Source of the DNA: Bacteroidota bacterium
Lineage (GTDB): Bacteria; Bacteroidota; Bacteroidia; Bacteroidales; F082
Direction: 5' to 3'
DNA length: 64,000 nucleotides
NCBI GenBank assembly: GCA_016715945.1
Contig: JADJXJ010000001.1
Span: forward strand, 1 to 64,000
This document shows positions 25,546 through 34,664 of the stretch, piece by piece. The translations under genes were made by a program, and so were the position numbers. Position 1 is the first letter of the stretch, and each line of letters begins with the position of its first letter. The notes beneath the pieces are model-generated. The model saw only the letters and a program-made list of their open reading frames with translations. It had not been told where the DNA came from and did not search any database.

Positions 25546-28126
25546 GGATGAGCGAGGCGGTACCGCTGGCGTTGGATTTCAGGGTGAGGGTGCCGTTGTT
25601 GGTGAGGGTGCCGGTGACGGTGAGTCGTTTGCCGGGATTCAGGGTGAATGTTGCTCCGGCCTGAACCTGAAGATTGCCAGCCAGGGTGGCATCATTGTCC
25701 AGCACTACACCGGCAAGGTTGGTCATGTTGATGCTTGAGTTCGTGCCTGAATTGAGCGTGCCTCCGCCCGTAATGGTTTGCTGCTGCGTGCCATTGAGGT
25801 TGACTATGCCTGCACTGGTAGGTGCGAAACTGAGTGTGGCAGTAGGCAGAATCTGGATGTTGCCTTTGATGGAATGTCCCGGATTGCCCGTCATATTGAA
25901 ATTGAAGGTGCCTTGTTTGATGGTCAGGTTATTGATGCTTACCGGATTTCCTCCGGAAGGTGATACTGAACCGTTGTGGTCGAATTCAAAATCGGCATAG
26001 GTCCGGTTCGAAAAAGCAGGCGCCTGATTGACCTTCAGCCGGTACAGGCTGCCCGTCTGAAAAACGACCACAGCGTTGGGGGCGGCGGCGCCGAAAGGGT
26101 TGCTCCCTGCCAGCTGTTCATATACCGAACCGCTGGCAAAGACCACAGAATTCAGATTGGTGGTGCCAAAAGCACTGCCCGTAAACCCTGTGCCTGCCGT
26201 AAATTGCGATCCATTTTCAAAGGTGATGCTTCCTGCATCGGCCCCTGTAAACCGGTGTCCGCCTCCGGCAAAAGTCATCTTTCCCTGAATGCTGGCAGTG
26301 GTTCCGGTGAGTAGATTGATTGTCAAGGCGTTACTTCCCGATATGTTTAGTTCTGTGCCACTGTCGAGCGCCAGGTCGGCGCCGGTGTCACCGGCAATGG
26401 TTAGTGTCTGATTAGCCGATGCGGCCTGAAGGGTGATTTTGGTATTGTTGCTCACGGTGATTTTGGCTACGGTCTGGTTGCTCAGCCCGGTAATGGTATA
26501 GGTGCCCCCGTCGTTGAATTGCAGGATATCGGAGGCCTGGGCCGAGTTTCGGGCCGGGGTCCAGTGCGATGCCGTGTTCCAGCTGCCGTTGGTGGGACCC
26601 GACCAGGTGTAGGTGGTTTGCGCCGGACTCAGGGTGGATGAGGTGGTTTGCGGGATACTTCCGTCGGTTTTATAATTGATGGAGGCGCCGCTGCCGTTGT
26701 ATGGAAAGAGCTTGAAATAGTGGGTGGTTCCCGGTGTGAGACCTGTAAACTGATGGCTTTGAATGCCTGCACTCACATTGTGCCTCAGGCTGGCATTGGC
26801 TTCAGGTATTCCGTCGGTGGGATTGGTGATGTCGGCAAACGAACTGGCGCTTCCTTTGATCAGATAGGCATCAGCGGGAGGGTTGGCATCACTCCAGGCA
26901 AGTGTCACGCTTGTGGTGGTATTGGTGGTGGCCACAAACGTGGCAGGGTGTTCGCTGGGTTCGTTCACCACCTGATTGACCGCCCCGTTCAGGGTGATGC
27001 TCGCATTAGCCGCACCCGGCGAACTTGCCACCACCTGCTCGTTGTTGTAGCTCCCGGCTTCCAGTCCTGACTCCAACCTCACGTACACGGTAGTGGACGC
27101 AACGGTGCCGCTCACGGGTGTAAGCACCAGAGATTTTGAATAACTATTGCTTTCGCTGAGTGAGATCTCATAATGCACAGGTGCAGACAGGCTGATATTT
27201 CCTGTCAGGTTGTTTCCGCTCACAGTGAAGCTCTGGGCTGCCGAAGGTCCGCCGCCCACGGTATAATTAAAATTGCTCAGGCTGGTTGGCGAAACAGCGA
27301 TAACAGGCGAAGCGCCTCCGCTAAGCTGAACGGCGACATTGTCAAAAAAGGCTGTTTGCGAGGCGGAAGTTGCGGCATTCCAGAAAGCGCCAAAATATGC
27401 CATGCTGGTGGAAGTATAGGCGCTGTTCGTTACCGTTCCCTGGCTGGTCAGCGTGCCGGTTTGCGGATCGGCAAATGCCGAGCTTCCGTCGTTTCGCACA
27501 AAAAGCTCCCACTGGTGGTTGGCAGGATTGTAGGTTACCTTGATGCTGAGGTAATCGTTGCCGAAATCAGTGAGGCCTGTGGTGTTTGAAGTAATCAGGT
27601 TGGTGAGTGTGCCGGCAAGACCGTTGTCGAATGAGGCCAGCCTCACAGGGTCGGTACTCCCGCTTTGTCCAAGCACCACGGCATACCCGCTTCCGCTGGT
27701 GGACGGATTGTCAGCCGTTGAGCCAAGCACAAGTGCTACACCGTAATTTCCGGTTGAAAAACCCGAGGGATCAGTGCGGATTTGACGCATGTTGAACCAC
27801 CAGGTGATTATTCCGCTATTGCTTGCAAATGTGGTGTTGTATGGGCTTGTAAAATTCGCGGTATTCACGTAGGCAAACACCCAGCCGTTGGCGTTGGCTG
27901 TTGCGCTTGCGTCGTTGGTGAGCTCTAAGATTTGCCCGCTCACCTGGCGCCTGGATCCCAAGTCTGCACCCGACCTGTTCACACTCCAGGCACTTGAGCC
28001 AATGGCTCCGGAGGTGGTCCAGCTATCGGATGTGTGGGTCGAAAAATTATCTTCAAACACCGTGGTCTGGCTCAGCAACGAATGGTACAAGCCAATGGCA
28101 ATAAGGAAAATAATATGCTTTCTCAT
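24284..28126 (-). CDS. Secreted multidomain protein with T9SS sorting domain
   Basis: 1280 residues. Signal peptide MRKHIIFLIAIGLYHSLLSQ; a laminin-G/concanavalin-like sandwich (about 25-265, DNFSTHTSDSWTT to FFDNVAVQL); a Bacteroidota Ig-like domain (PVIAVSPTSLSNFNYTVGGG); an FN3 domain (about 395-500) closely resembling the C-terminal FN3 of the nuclease encoded just upstream; autotransporter-like beta repeats (TYTWSGPTNGSWNTASHW, ITGGGTLNSGTNSSI); and the shared C-terminal module with a T9SS type A-like signal (FELFDALGRHLGSY, SSKVFTR). It starts 15 nt after the endonuclease stop and is followed 13 nt later by the PID-CTERM-like gene, so these form a three-gene operon. It is probably surface-attached; the ligand is unknown. 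Confidence 0.85.
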   Translation of the reverse strand: MRKHIIFLIAIGLYHSLLSQTTVFEDNFSTHTSDSWTTSGAIGSSAWSVNRSGADLGSRRQVSGQILELTNDASATANANGWVFAYVNTANFTSPYNTTFASNSGIITWWFNMRQIRTDPSGFSTGNYGVALVLGSTADNPSTSGSGYAVVLGQSGSTDPVRLASFDNGLAGTLTNLITSNTTGLTDFGNDYLSIKVTYNPANHQWELFVRNDGSSAFADPQTGTLTSQGTVTNSAYTSTSMAYFGAFWNAATSASQTAFFDNVAVQLSGGASPVIAVSPTSLSNFNYTVGGGPSAAQSFTVSGNNLTGNISLSAPVHYEISLSESNSYSKSLVLTPVSGTVASTTVYVRLESGLEAGSYNNEQVVASSPGAANASITLNGAVNQVVNEPSEHPATFVATTNTTTSVTLAWSDANPPADAYLIKGSASSFADITNPTDGIPEANASLRHNVSAGIQSHQFTGLTPGTTHYFKLFPYNGSGASINYKTDGSIPQTTSSTLSPAQTTYTWSGPTNGSWNTASHWTPARNSAQASDILQFNDGGTYTITGLSNQTVAKITVSNNTKITLQAASANQTLTIAGDTGADLALDSGTELNISGSNALTINLLTGTTASIQGKMTFAGGGHRFTGADAGSITFENGSQFTAGTGFTGSAFGTTNLNSVVFASGSVYEQLAGSNPFGAAAPNAVVVFQTGSLYRLKVNQAPAFSNRTYADFEFDHNGSVSPSGGNPVSINNLTIKQGTFNFNMTGNPGHSIKGNIQILPTATLSFAPTSAGIVNLNGTQQQTITGGGTLNSGTNSSINMTNLAGVVLDNDATLAGNLQVQAGATFTLNPGKRLTVTGTLTNNGTLTLKSNASGTASLIHNTNNVPATIERYITGNTVLTGTYDYHLVSVPLNAGVTAAQFLGSYLYEFNTSTQSWAGLGSSTSAPLPNDRGYMIFYPNTSTTYTFTGQLNNGSFTAATPLTAADQFALVPNPYPSAIDWDTPSGWTKTNLQNAIWIWNPVLDQYASYIGGVGANGGTQYIPVGQAFFVKSNAASPVLGMNNDVRVHNNSPFFKNSGQLPNLLRIHAQGNNRQDEIVLHLRQGSLTTKDEFDGDKLYGAPIAPQLYFILPDGRELAINNIPPDAPPISLPVGFKLQAEAQVNLSFEGLETFGNELHFVLEDLLTGSLVNLRENPTYAFVHNPANNAQRFVLHLTSITATPDAPALAQARFWMHGNDICIALPDVQQPVNFELFDALGRHLGSYRRDAAPLIRIPAPKAAAVIIRATTGNKVYSSKVFTR

Positions 28127-28141
28127 CAGATGTTCGCGGAA

Positions 28142-29305
28142 TTACTGTGCAACAATGCTTACCTGCCTAACGGCGCCATCAGTCTTGTAATCAATCTGGC
28201 TGCCCGAGCCTGCGTAAGGAAAAATTTTGAAATAATAGGTCTGGCCGGATGTCAAGCCACCAAAAACTGCCTGGCCCACCCCATAACTCACGTTCTTATT
28301 GCTGAAATCGTTAGTCACCGGCACACCGTCGGTTGGGGCAGCAATCTGGTCAAAACCTGTGCTGCTCATGCGGATGAGGTAGCCGTCGGGCAGGTAGGTG
28401 CCTGCAGATTCTGTCCACTGCAGGCTGATGGTTGAGCCAGAAAAATCAGTGGCATGTGCCTGGGGTTCATCGGCCAGACTCGCGCCGCTGCCCCAGATCA
28501 TGAGCGCATAATTCGGATTATCGATAAAGGGATTGCGGTTGCCCTGAAGCGCATAGATGGCATTGTTGCGATCAATTTCTTTCTGGCTTACAGGGTCCTG
28601 CTGATGCCATTGGAGCAGGAGCGACAGCGCCCAGTTGGAAAAAGAGGGATAGGTCGTTTTGTTAAGCATCGGACTGTTCCAGTTGGTCACTACATTTTCA
28701 TAACGTGTCACCATATAAAAGTAAGTTCTGGCCAGGTCGCCTTTGAAATCGTTGCGGGGTTCAAAGACTACGCCACTGTAACCAGGATAGTTCGAAAGCC
28801 CCAGTTTGCTGCTGTTGGTGGATGTCCAGGTGGCCGTCCCCACCTGCCCGTAAGGATAATTGCTTCGCCTGTTGTTCACATATCCATCTGTGGGGTACAC
28901 GTGAAAAAGGTCGGAATACATGGGGCTGGCATCGTTAAACCAGCTGGCCGGAAAGCTGTGTTCCCGGTTGTAGCAGTCGCCTTCGCTGTTGTAGTTGCCG
29001 CATCGGTTGGTCAGAAAGTTATACTCGTAAGCCGGAGTGCCTGAGGGGATGTCGCTGTAAATATCCCACACCTTGCCGTTCGACTTGGCGTCAGTGCTCT
29101 GAAAATCAGTCCACAACTGGTCGTAGGAGCGCACGCTGTGGTTTTTGATGATATGATACAACTGGGTCTTGAGCGTGACGCCGGTACCTGTGGCACTGTC
29201 GTAATAACCTGCCGGGGGTTGGGCCGACAGTTGCATGGCCAGCGCCAGCAACATCCATATGAAAGGCAACAAGGATTTGCCTTTCAGCAAAGCGGAGAAC
29301 ATCAT
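28142..29305 (-). CDS. Secreted endonuclease I family nuclease with FN3 domain
   Basis: 387 residues from ATG 29305 (a second ATG follows directly). The signal peptide has hydrophobic core LLPFIWMLLALAMQLSAQ. The Endonuclease I (EndA/NucM-type) domain carries NREHSFPASWF with the catalytic His, DLFHVYPTDGYVNNRRSNYP, and ARTYFYMVTRY. These are the metal-binding and active-site blocks of non-specific extracellular DNases of this fold. A fibronectin type III domain ends the protein (GLTSGQTYYFKIFPYAGSG). No sorting domain is present: the reading frame ends right after FN3. It is first in an operon with the multidomain T9SS protein, whose FN3 is homologous. The likely role is scavenging or remodelling extracellular DNA. 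Confidence 0.88.
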   Translation of the reverse strand: MMFSALLKGKSLLPFIWMLLALAMQLSAQPPAGYYDSATGTGVTLKTQLYHIIKNHSVRSYDQLWTDFQSTDAKSNGKVWDIYSDIPSGTPAYEYNFLTNRCGNYNSEGDCYNREHSFPASWFNDASPMYSDLFHVYPTDGYVNNRRSNYPYGQVGTATWTSTNSSKLGLSNYPGYSGVVFEPRNDFKGDLARTYFYMVTRYENVVTNWNSPMLNKTTYPSFSNWALSLLLQWHQQDPVSQKEIDRNNAIYALQGNRNPFIDNPNYALMIWGSGASLADEPQAHATDFSGSTISLQWTESAGTYLPDGYLIRMSSTGFDQIAAPTDGVPVTNDFSNKNVSYGVGQAVFGGLTSGQTYYFKIFPYAGSGSQIDYKTDGAVRQVSIVAQ

Positions 29306-29330
29306 GGTGTTATGTGATTTGAAATCAGGG

Positions 29331-29338
29331 CAAATGTA
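29331..29338 (-). promoter_or_regulatory. Candidate -7 box of the nuclease operon
   Basis: The minus strand reads TACATTTG (TAnnTTTG), 25 nt upstream of the ATG at 29305. The same octamer lies 23 nt upstream of guaB. A -33 element is not clear. Confidence 0.45.
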
Positions 29339-29483
29339 GGCAATGGTCTGTTGCGTAGGCTTTCGATGTGATGAATTTTTTATGAAGCATGCAAAAGGTT
29401 GGCTCCGGCTGGCAATTTCCGGAAAATCTGGCAACACATCAAACAAAGTATTTGATAAGATGTTGTTTGATGACTTTACGATT

Positions 29484-29822
29484 ATGCCACGCATACACTA
29501 CAAAGGACGAACCATTACCTGCCCTGAGGGCGCCAACCTGCGCCAGGTGCTCATCGAACACGGGCTTTACCCGCACAACGGGGGCTCGAAATACCTCAAC
29601 TGCTTCGGGCTGGGAACCTGCGGCACCTGTGCGGTCGTGATCAGGGGCGAAGCAAGCGAGATGAACCAAACCGAACGCATCCGGCTGTCCGTGCCGCCAC
29701 ATCGCATCGAAAACGGCCTGCGCCTAGCCTGCCAGGTGAGGGTGCTCGGCGAAATTTGGGTGGAAAAAGGGGAAGGATTCTGGGGCCAACACCTGCCCGA
29801 AAGTCAATCAGATGAAGGCTGA
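29484..29822 (+). CDS. 2Fe-2S ferredoxin
   Basis: 112 residues. The cluster-binding pattern is CFGLGTCGTC (C-x5-C-x2-C) at about residues 40-49, followed by a fourth Cys in LRLACQV (about residue 81), as in beta-grasp [2Fe-2S] ferredoxins. The beta-grasp start (MPRIHYKGRTITCPEGANLR) fits. ATG 29484 is chosen because the upstream in-frame extension to 29343 lies in the divergent promoter region and has no domain character. It carries electrons in the cytoplasm; the partner enzyme is not evident from neighbours. It is divergent from the nuclease operon and convergent with the gene ending at 29901. Confidence 0.87.
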   Translation: MPRIHYKGRTITCPEGANLRQVLIEHGLYPHNGGSKYLNCFGLGTCGTCAVVIRGEASEMNQTERIRLSVPPHRIENGLRLACQVRVLGEIWVEKGEGFWGQHLPESQSDEG

Positions 29823-29900
29823 GATTTGTCTTTACCAGGTTTGCCGGAAGGCCTAAACGTATTTTACTATTTTTTGGTTGGGGCTAAAAACCAAAACGGC

Positions 29901-30716
29901 TCAAAGGTCGCTGTCCGTTTCCTGACCATTTACCAAAGCCAGGATTTCGCTGGCTATTTCTTCAATGGGTTTGTTGGTCACGCGCACAACCCGCCAGCCC
30001 GGGTTCTGCCTGAAGATATGTTCGGCATAGTTGAGTTCGCGCTCCACGAACACCGGGGTGGAATAATCCATCATGCCCATGCCGAAGCGCTCCTGGCGCG
30101 AATGGCGGAGCCTGGCCAGGTTGTGCGGGTTGTTGGTCAGGCCGATAACCCTGGAAGGGGATATTTGAAAAAGCTCCTCCGGAGGATCAATCCCCAGTAC
30201 GATGGGCACGTTGGCCACCAGCCAGCCCTTGAAAGCCAGATAGATACTCAAAGGCGTCTTGAACGTGCGCGACACGCCCACCAGCACAATCTCGGCCTTG
30301 TGCAGGCCTTCCGGCCGCTGGCCGTCGTCGTGCTGAAAGGCAAACTGCATGGCATCAATGCGTTTGAAGTATTCTTTGTTGAGCTCGCTGAACAGGCCGG
30401 GTTTTTCGGCCGGACTGCTGAACAGCACATCCGACAGGCGTGCAAGCAACGGCCCCATCAGGTCGATGGTCTCCACGTTAAAGTCCCGGCTGCAGGTGAT
30501 CATATACTCCCGTAACTGATTCGATACCAGCGTGTGAACGATGAACGCCTCTTTGGCGGCTGCTTCCTTCACAAGATCCCGAATCCGTTGCCTGGACCGA
30601 ATCTCCTTATGCACCTCTATGTGCACCTGCTGAGCCGGAAACTGTGTCAATGCTGCACTGAGCGCCTGGCTGGCAGTGCGTCCTGTGCCGTCGGAGATCA
30701 CAAAAATGACTGCCAT
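29901..30716 (-). CDS. PPDK/PEP synthase regulatory kinase-pyrophosphorylase (DUF299)
   Basis: 271 residues. The N-terminus MAVIFVISDGTGRTA and the nucleotide-binding loop GVSRTFKTPLS (near residue 150) are diagnostic of the bifunctional ADP-dependent kinase/Pi-dependent pyrophosphorylase family. That family phosphorylates and reactivates pyruvate-phosphate dikinase or PEP synthase. Which of the two is the target here cannot be told, as neither gene is in the window. ATG 30716 is preferred over a TTG at 30731. It lies 15 nt downstream of the zinc-ribbon gene, so the two are probably cotranscribed. Confidence 0.9.
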   Translation of the reverse strand: MAVIFVISDGTGRTASQALSAALTQFPAQQVHIEVHKEIRSRQRIRDLVKEAAAKEAFIVHTLVSNQLREYMITCSRDFNVETIDLMGPLLARLSDVLFSSPAEKPGLFSELNKEYFKRIDAMQFAFQHDDGQRPEGLHKAEIVLVGVSRTFKTPLSIYLAFKGWLVANVPIVLGIDPPEELFQISPSRVIGLTNNPHNLARLRHSRQERFGMGMMDYSTPVFVERELNYAEHIFRQNPGWRVVRVTNKPIEEIASEILALVNGQETDSDL

Positions 30717-30731
30717 GCCTGCGCCAAACAA

Positions 30732-31133
30732 TTAAAAACCATACTCATAGTAGAACTTCGACATCTCGGTGCTTACGTCCCGAAACTCGATGTGGTGATT
30801 GGTGCATCCGTTCCGCGAACAAATCAGCACCACGCCTCCGGCGCGGATGACAAATTCAACCATGGGGGCCTCACAAAAACGGCATACCTCCACAGTGGAC
30901 AATTCCTTGTTGCAGGAAGGGCAAAACATGCCGACTACCTCGCCCTCATCCACATTGATGCTCATCTTCTTGTCGTAATCGCCGTAGATGCTGCTCATCC
31001 ACAATACCCCGCGGTCGTGTTCGGTTTCGATGTTCACCTTCACCGATGGATGACCCGCAAACTGCACCCTGTCGTCCATGAGCGAGGCATCGCAATGAAT
31101 GCATTTGACCGAAAGTGCAATCTGTTTGCTCAT
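30732..31133 (-). CDS. Small protein with two zinc-ribbon-like Cys clusters, function unknown
   Basis: 133 residues, no recognised family name. Eight cysteines occur as CIHC (11-14), CPSC (71-74), CRFC (84-87) and CSRNGC (105-110), consistent with two structural zinc sites. The region between the first and second pair contains an acidic, beta-rich section (VKVNIETEHDRGVLWMSSIY). There is no signal peptide or membrane segment. Being first in a two-gene unit with the DUF299 regulator suggests a link to central carbon regulation, but this is inference from position only. Confidence 0.7.
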   Translation of the reverse strand: MSKQIALSVKCIHCDASLMDDRVQFAGHPSVKVNIETEHDRGVLWMSSIYGDYDKKMSINVDEGEVVGMFCPSCNKELSTVEVCRFCEAPMVEFVIRAGGVVLICSRNGCTNHHIEFRDVSTEMSKFYYEYGF

Positions 31134-31324
31134 GTCCGTAAGTTTTGATGGTTCAATTACTTAACGGAATAAATATACGAAATAAAATGCTGAAAATCAA
31201 ATTTTTTAAGTGTTAATAATTTAACAGCGTCTGCCTGCCCGATTGTGGTGCTCTCCATGACAAGTTCGTCTGAAAGTTCATCGAACAGCACGTTGACCTC
31301 TGCCGAAACCTTTGTACTGTGCTC

Positions 31325-31690
31325 AACAATGGAACACAGGTGACACTGATCTGGCTGATTTACGCTGTTTATTATCTGTGACCATCTGCTCAATCTGCGT
31401 CATCAGTGTTCTATCATTAATGGAACGCAGATAACACTGATCTGGCTGATTTTCGCTGTTTCGTATCTGTGACCATCTGCTCAATCTGCGTCACCAGTTT
31501 GCTATCAACAATGGAACGCAGATCCCGTCTAAGGCCGGGACACGGTGACACTGATCAGGCTGATTTTCGCTGTTTCTAATCTTTGACCATCTGCTCAATC
31601 TGCGTTATCTGTGTTCTATCCTCTACTAATGGAACGCTGATCCCGTCTAAGGCCGGGACACGGTGACACTGATCAGGCTGATTTTCAGGG
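31325..31690. repeat. Four imperfect ~91-118-bp tandem repeats in a gene-free interval
   Basis: The motif (a/t)acactgatc(t/a)ggctgattt starts at about 31341, 31432, 31546 and 31664, each followed by cgctgttt...ctgtgaccatctgc (the last copy is cut). Copies 3 and 4 carry an extra ~23-bp insert with cccgtctaaggccggg. The interval 31134-31870 holds no convincing gene. It begins AT-rich, continues with these repeats, and ends in pyrimidine-rich runs (acccgcttcccgcaaccc). The repeats look like dispersed intergenic repeats rather than CRISPR: there are no constant-length spacers. Confidence 0.8.
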
Positions 31691-31835
31691 ATAAAACCAC
31701 TACAACCACCGACAACACCAACAACCACGACAACAACGACAACCACCGTCAACCTCCCGTAACCCGTAACTCGCTTCCCGCAACCCGCTTCCCGCAACCC
31801 ACTCCCGCTCCCGCCCCCGATTCCCAATAAATTAC

Positions 31836-31843
31836 TACTTTTG
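31836..31843 (+). promoter_or_regulatory. Candidate -7 box of valS
   Basis: TACTTTTG fits TAnnTTTG, 27 nt upstream of the ATG at 31871. No clear -33 box: the upstream DNA is a C-rich repeat. Confidence 0.4.
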
Positions 31844-31870
31844 CGCCCCTGAAACACAATCACCTGTTGC

Positions 31871-34498
31871 ATGGAACTCAGCAGCAAATACAACCCCGCC
31901 GAGCTCGAAGAGCGTTGGTATGCCCACTGGATGTCGCGTGGATATTTTCATTCCGAACCCGACCACCGTCCGCCTTATACCATAGTCATTCCCCCGCCAA
32001 ACGTTACCGGGGTGCTTCACATGGGGCACATGCTCAACAATACCATTCAGGATGTGCTCGTCAGGCGTGCGCGCATGCGTGGCTTCAATGCCTGCTGGGT
32101 TCCGGGAACCGACCACGCCAGCATCGCCACCGAGGCTAAAGTGGTCAACAAGCTCAAAAACGAGGGCATCGACAAGTCGCAGATCACCCGCGAGCAGTTT
32201 CTCGAACATGCCTGGGAATGGACCCACAAACACGGAGGCATCATCCTCGAACAACTCAAAAAACTCGGTGCTTCGTGCGACTGGAACCGGACGGCCTTCA
32301 CCATGGACGAAAGCCTATATGAATCGGTGATTGATGTTTTCATTGATCTTTACAACAAAGGCCTGATATACCGGGGAGTACGCATGGTCAACTGGGACCC
32401 CCAGGCGCTGACCGCCGTCTCGGACGAGGAGGTGTTCTATAAAGAAGTCCAGTCGAAGCTCTACTACGTGAAATATAAGGTGGAAGGCGAAGACGACTAC
32501 ATCACCATCGCCACCACCCGCCCCGAGACCATCCTGGGCGATACCGCTGTGTGCGTGCATCCTGAAGATGAGCGCTTTGATCGTTTTCATGGAAAAAAAG
32601 TCCTCGTCCCCCTCGTCAACCGGCCGGTACCCATCATCCTCGATGAATATGTGGACCGCGAATTTGGTACTGGCGCCCTGAAGATCACCCCCGCCCACGA
32701 CATCAACGACTACCACCTTGGCCTGAAACATAACCTGCCTTCTATCGATATCTTCAACGACAACGGTACCCTCAGCCAGGCCGCCGGTCTTCTGGTTGGT
32801 ATAGACAGGTTCGAAGCGCGCAAGGCCATCGTGCCTTTGCTTGAGCAGGCCGGCCTTCTGGCCAAAGTGGAAGATTACGTGAACAAGGTCGGATTTTCCG
32901 AACGCACCGATGCCGTCATCGAACCGCGCATCTCCCTGCAGTGGTTCCTTCGCATGCAGGCCTTTGCGCAAAAGGCGCTCGAAGTGGTCGAAAATGATAC
33001 CATCCAGTTTCATCCGGCCAAATTCAAGAACATCTACCGCCACTGGATGGAAAACGTCAAGGACTGGTGCATCTCGCGCCAGCTCTGGTGGGGACAGCGC
33101 ATCCCGGTTTATTACCTGCCCAATGGCGAGATGGTGGTGGCCAGAAATGCCGCTGAAGCACTCGAAGAAGCCCATAAACGCTGGCCCGGGGCCGGCTTCA
33201 CTGCCAACGACCTGAAACAGGACGAAGATGTGGTGGACACCTGGTTCTCCTCCTGGCTCTGGCCCATCTCGGTCTTCGACGGCATCCGCCATCCCGGAAA
33301 TCCTGACATGCGGTACTATTACCCCACCAACGACCTGGTTACTGCACCCGATATCATCTTTTTCTGGGTGGCCCGCATGATCATGGCCGGGCTGGAATAT
33401 GCCGGCGATATCCCGTTCCGCAACGTATATTTTACCGGCATCGTGCGCGACAAGCATGGCCGCAAGATGTCGAAAACCCTCGGCAACTCGCCCGACCCCC
33501 TCGACCTGATTGCCAAATACGGCGCCGATGGCGTGCGCATGGGCATGCTGCTTACTGCCCCGGCCGGCAACGACCTGCCTTTCGATGAAGCACTGTGCGA
33601 ACAAGGCCGCAACTTCAGCAATAAGATCTGGAATGCCCTCAGACTGGTTAAAGGCTGGTCCGTCGATCCGGAAGCCTCACCTTCGCCCGCAGCTCAGGCC
33701 GCCGCCCGCTGGTTCGAAGCGCGTTTCCAGCAAGTGCTCCGCCAAACTACCGACGACTTCGACAAATTCAGGCTCTCCGATGCCCTCATGTCCATCTACA
33801 AACTCATCTGGGACGACTTCTGCTCCTGGTACCTCGAGATGGTCAAGCCTGAATATGGCAAACCAATTGACAAACAAACACTTGAGCTGACCTCCGGATT
33901 CTTCCGCAGGCTGATGCAGCTGCTGCACCCCTTCATGCCCTTCATCACCGAAGAGGTGTGGAGCCACCTCAAAACCTCATCGGAAGAGGTGGATATCATT
34001 ATCTCTCAACTGCCTGAAGCACAGGAATATAACGCTGAAGTACTGAAGCAGTTCGACTTTACTGCCGAGCTGGTCAATGCCATCCGCAAGTTCCGGGCAG
34101 AGAAAAACATCGCAATGCGCGACAAGCTGCAGCTGATGATCAAAAATTTGCCACAGGAATACTCCCCGGCTTTTGATGCGGTGGTTGCCAAACTCGGTAA
34201 CCTCGAAAGCCTGACCAAGGTGGACGAAACGCCCGCCGAAGCCCTGGGTTTTGTGGTACGTAGCACAGAGTGCTTTGTGCCTGTGAGCGCCTCGGTGAAC
34301 ACCGAAGAAGAGCGCAGGAAGCTGATGGCCGAGCTGGAATACACCCGCGGTTTCCTCAGATCGGTCGAAGCCAAACTGAGCAACGAACGCTTCGTGGCCA
34401 ATGCCCCCGCCAAGGTGATCGAGATCGAGCGCAAAAAAAAATCCGACGCCCTGGCGCGCATCGAAGTGCTCGAAAAACAACTTGCACTCCTGGGTTAG
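31871..34498 (+). CDS. valS: Valine--tRNA ligase
   Basis: 875 residues, normal for bacterial ValRS. Class I signatures: HIGH-type HMGH within PPPNVTGVLHMGHMLNN (about residues 42-58), and KMSKT in GRKMSKTLGNSPDPL (about 531). The editing (CP1) domain has TTRPETILGDTAV, used to hydrolyse Thr-tRNA(Val). A C-terminal tRNA-binding coiled coil (EERRKLMAELEYTRGFLRSV to the end) is present. It charges tRNA(Val) in the cytoplasm. Transcribed alone, it begins after a long repeat-rich spacer with a probable promoter at 31836. Confidence 0.97.
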   Translation: MELSSKYNPAELEERWYAHWMSRGYFHSEPDHRPPYTIVIPPPNVTGVLHMGHMLNNTIQDVLVRRARMRGFNACWVPGTDHASIATEAKVVNKLKNEGIDKSQITREQFLEHAWEWTHKHGGIILEQLKKLGASCDWNRTAFTMDESLYESVIDVFIDLYNKGLIYRGVRMVNWDPQALTAVSDEEVFYKEVQSKLYYVKYKVEGEDDYITIATTRPETILGDTAVCVHPEDERFDRFHGKKVLVPLVNRPVPIILDEYVDREFGTGALKITPAHDINDYHLGLKHNLPSIDIFNDNGTLSQAAGLLVGIDRFEARKAIVPLLEQAGLLAKVEDYVNKVGFSERTDAVIEPRISLQWFLRMQAFAQKALEVVENDTIQFHPAKFKNIYRHWMENVKDWCISRQLWWGQRIPVYYLPNGEMVVARNAAEALEEAHKRWPGAGFTANDLKQDEDVVDTWFSSWLWPISVFDGIRHPGNPDMRYYYPTNDLVTAPDIIFFWVARMIMAGLEYAGDIPFRNVYFTGIVRDKHGRKMSKTLGNSPDPLDLIAKYGADGVRMGMLLTAPAGNDLPFDEALCEQGRNFSNKIWNALRLVKGWSVDPEASPSPAAQAAARWFEARFQQVLRQTTDDFDKFRLSDALMSIYKLIWDDFCSWYLEMVKPEYGKPIDKQTLELTSGFFRRLMQLLHPFMPFITEEVWSHLKTSSEEVDIIISQLPEAQEYNAEVLKQFDFTAELVNAIRKFRAEKNIAMRDKLQLMIKNLPQEYSPAFDAVVAKLGNLESLTKVDETPAEALGFVVRSTECFVPVSASVNTEEERRKLMAELEYTRGFLRSVEAKLSNERFVANAPAKVIEIERKKKSDALARIEVLEKQLALLG

Positions 34499-34664
34499 CA
34501 TCCCGTCCACCTCAGCCACAACAGGCAAACGACTGTAAATGAACATAATACTGTTACAGGCCACAAACATGCAGCTTTGCTGTATGGCCAGCAGTACATT
34601 TTGGCGCACCAAAGCCATTTTTCCCGACTTTTGCCGTTAAGCTTCAGAAACCAAACTTGTGCGC

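Noticed and set aside
30731..30732. TTG at 30731 as start of the DUF299 regulator
   Set aside because: ATG 30716 begins the family's conserved MAVIFVISDGTG and leaves a normal 15-nt gap to the upstream gene.
31157..31393. A 78-codon minus-strand frame in the spacer upstream of the zinc-ribbon gene
   Set aside because: Its first third lies in the intergenic tandem repeat and it has no recognisable domain or ribosome site. A gene remnant cannot be excluded.
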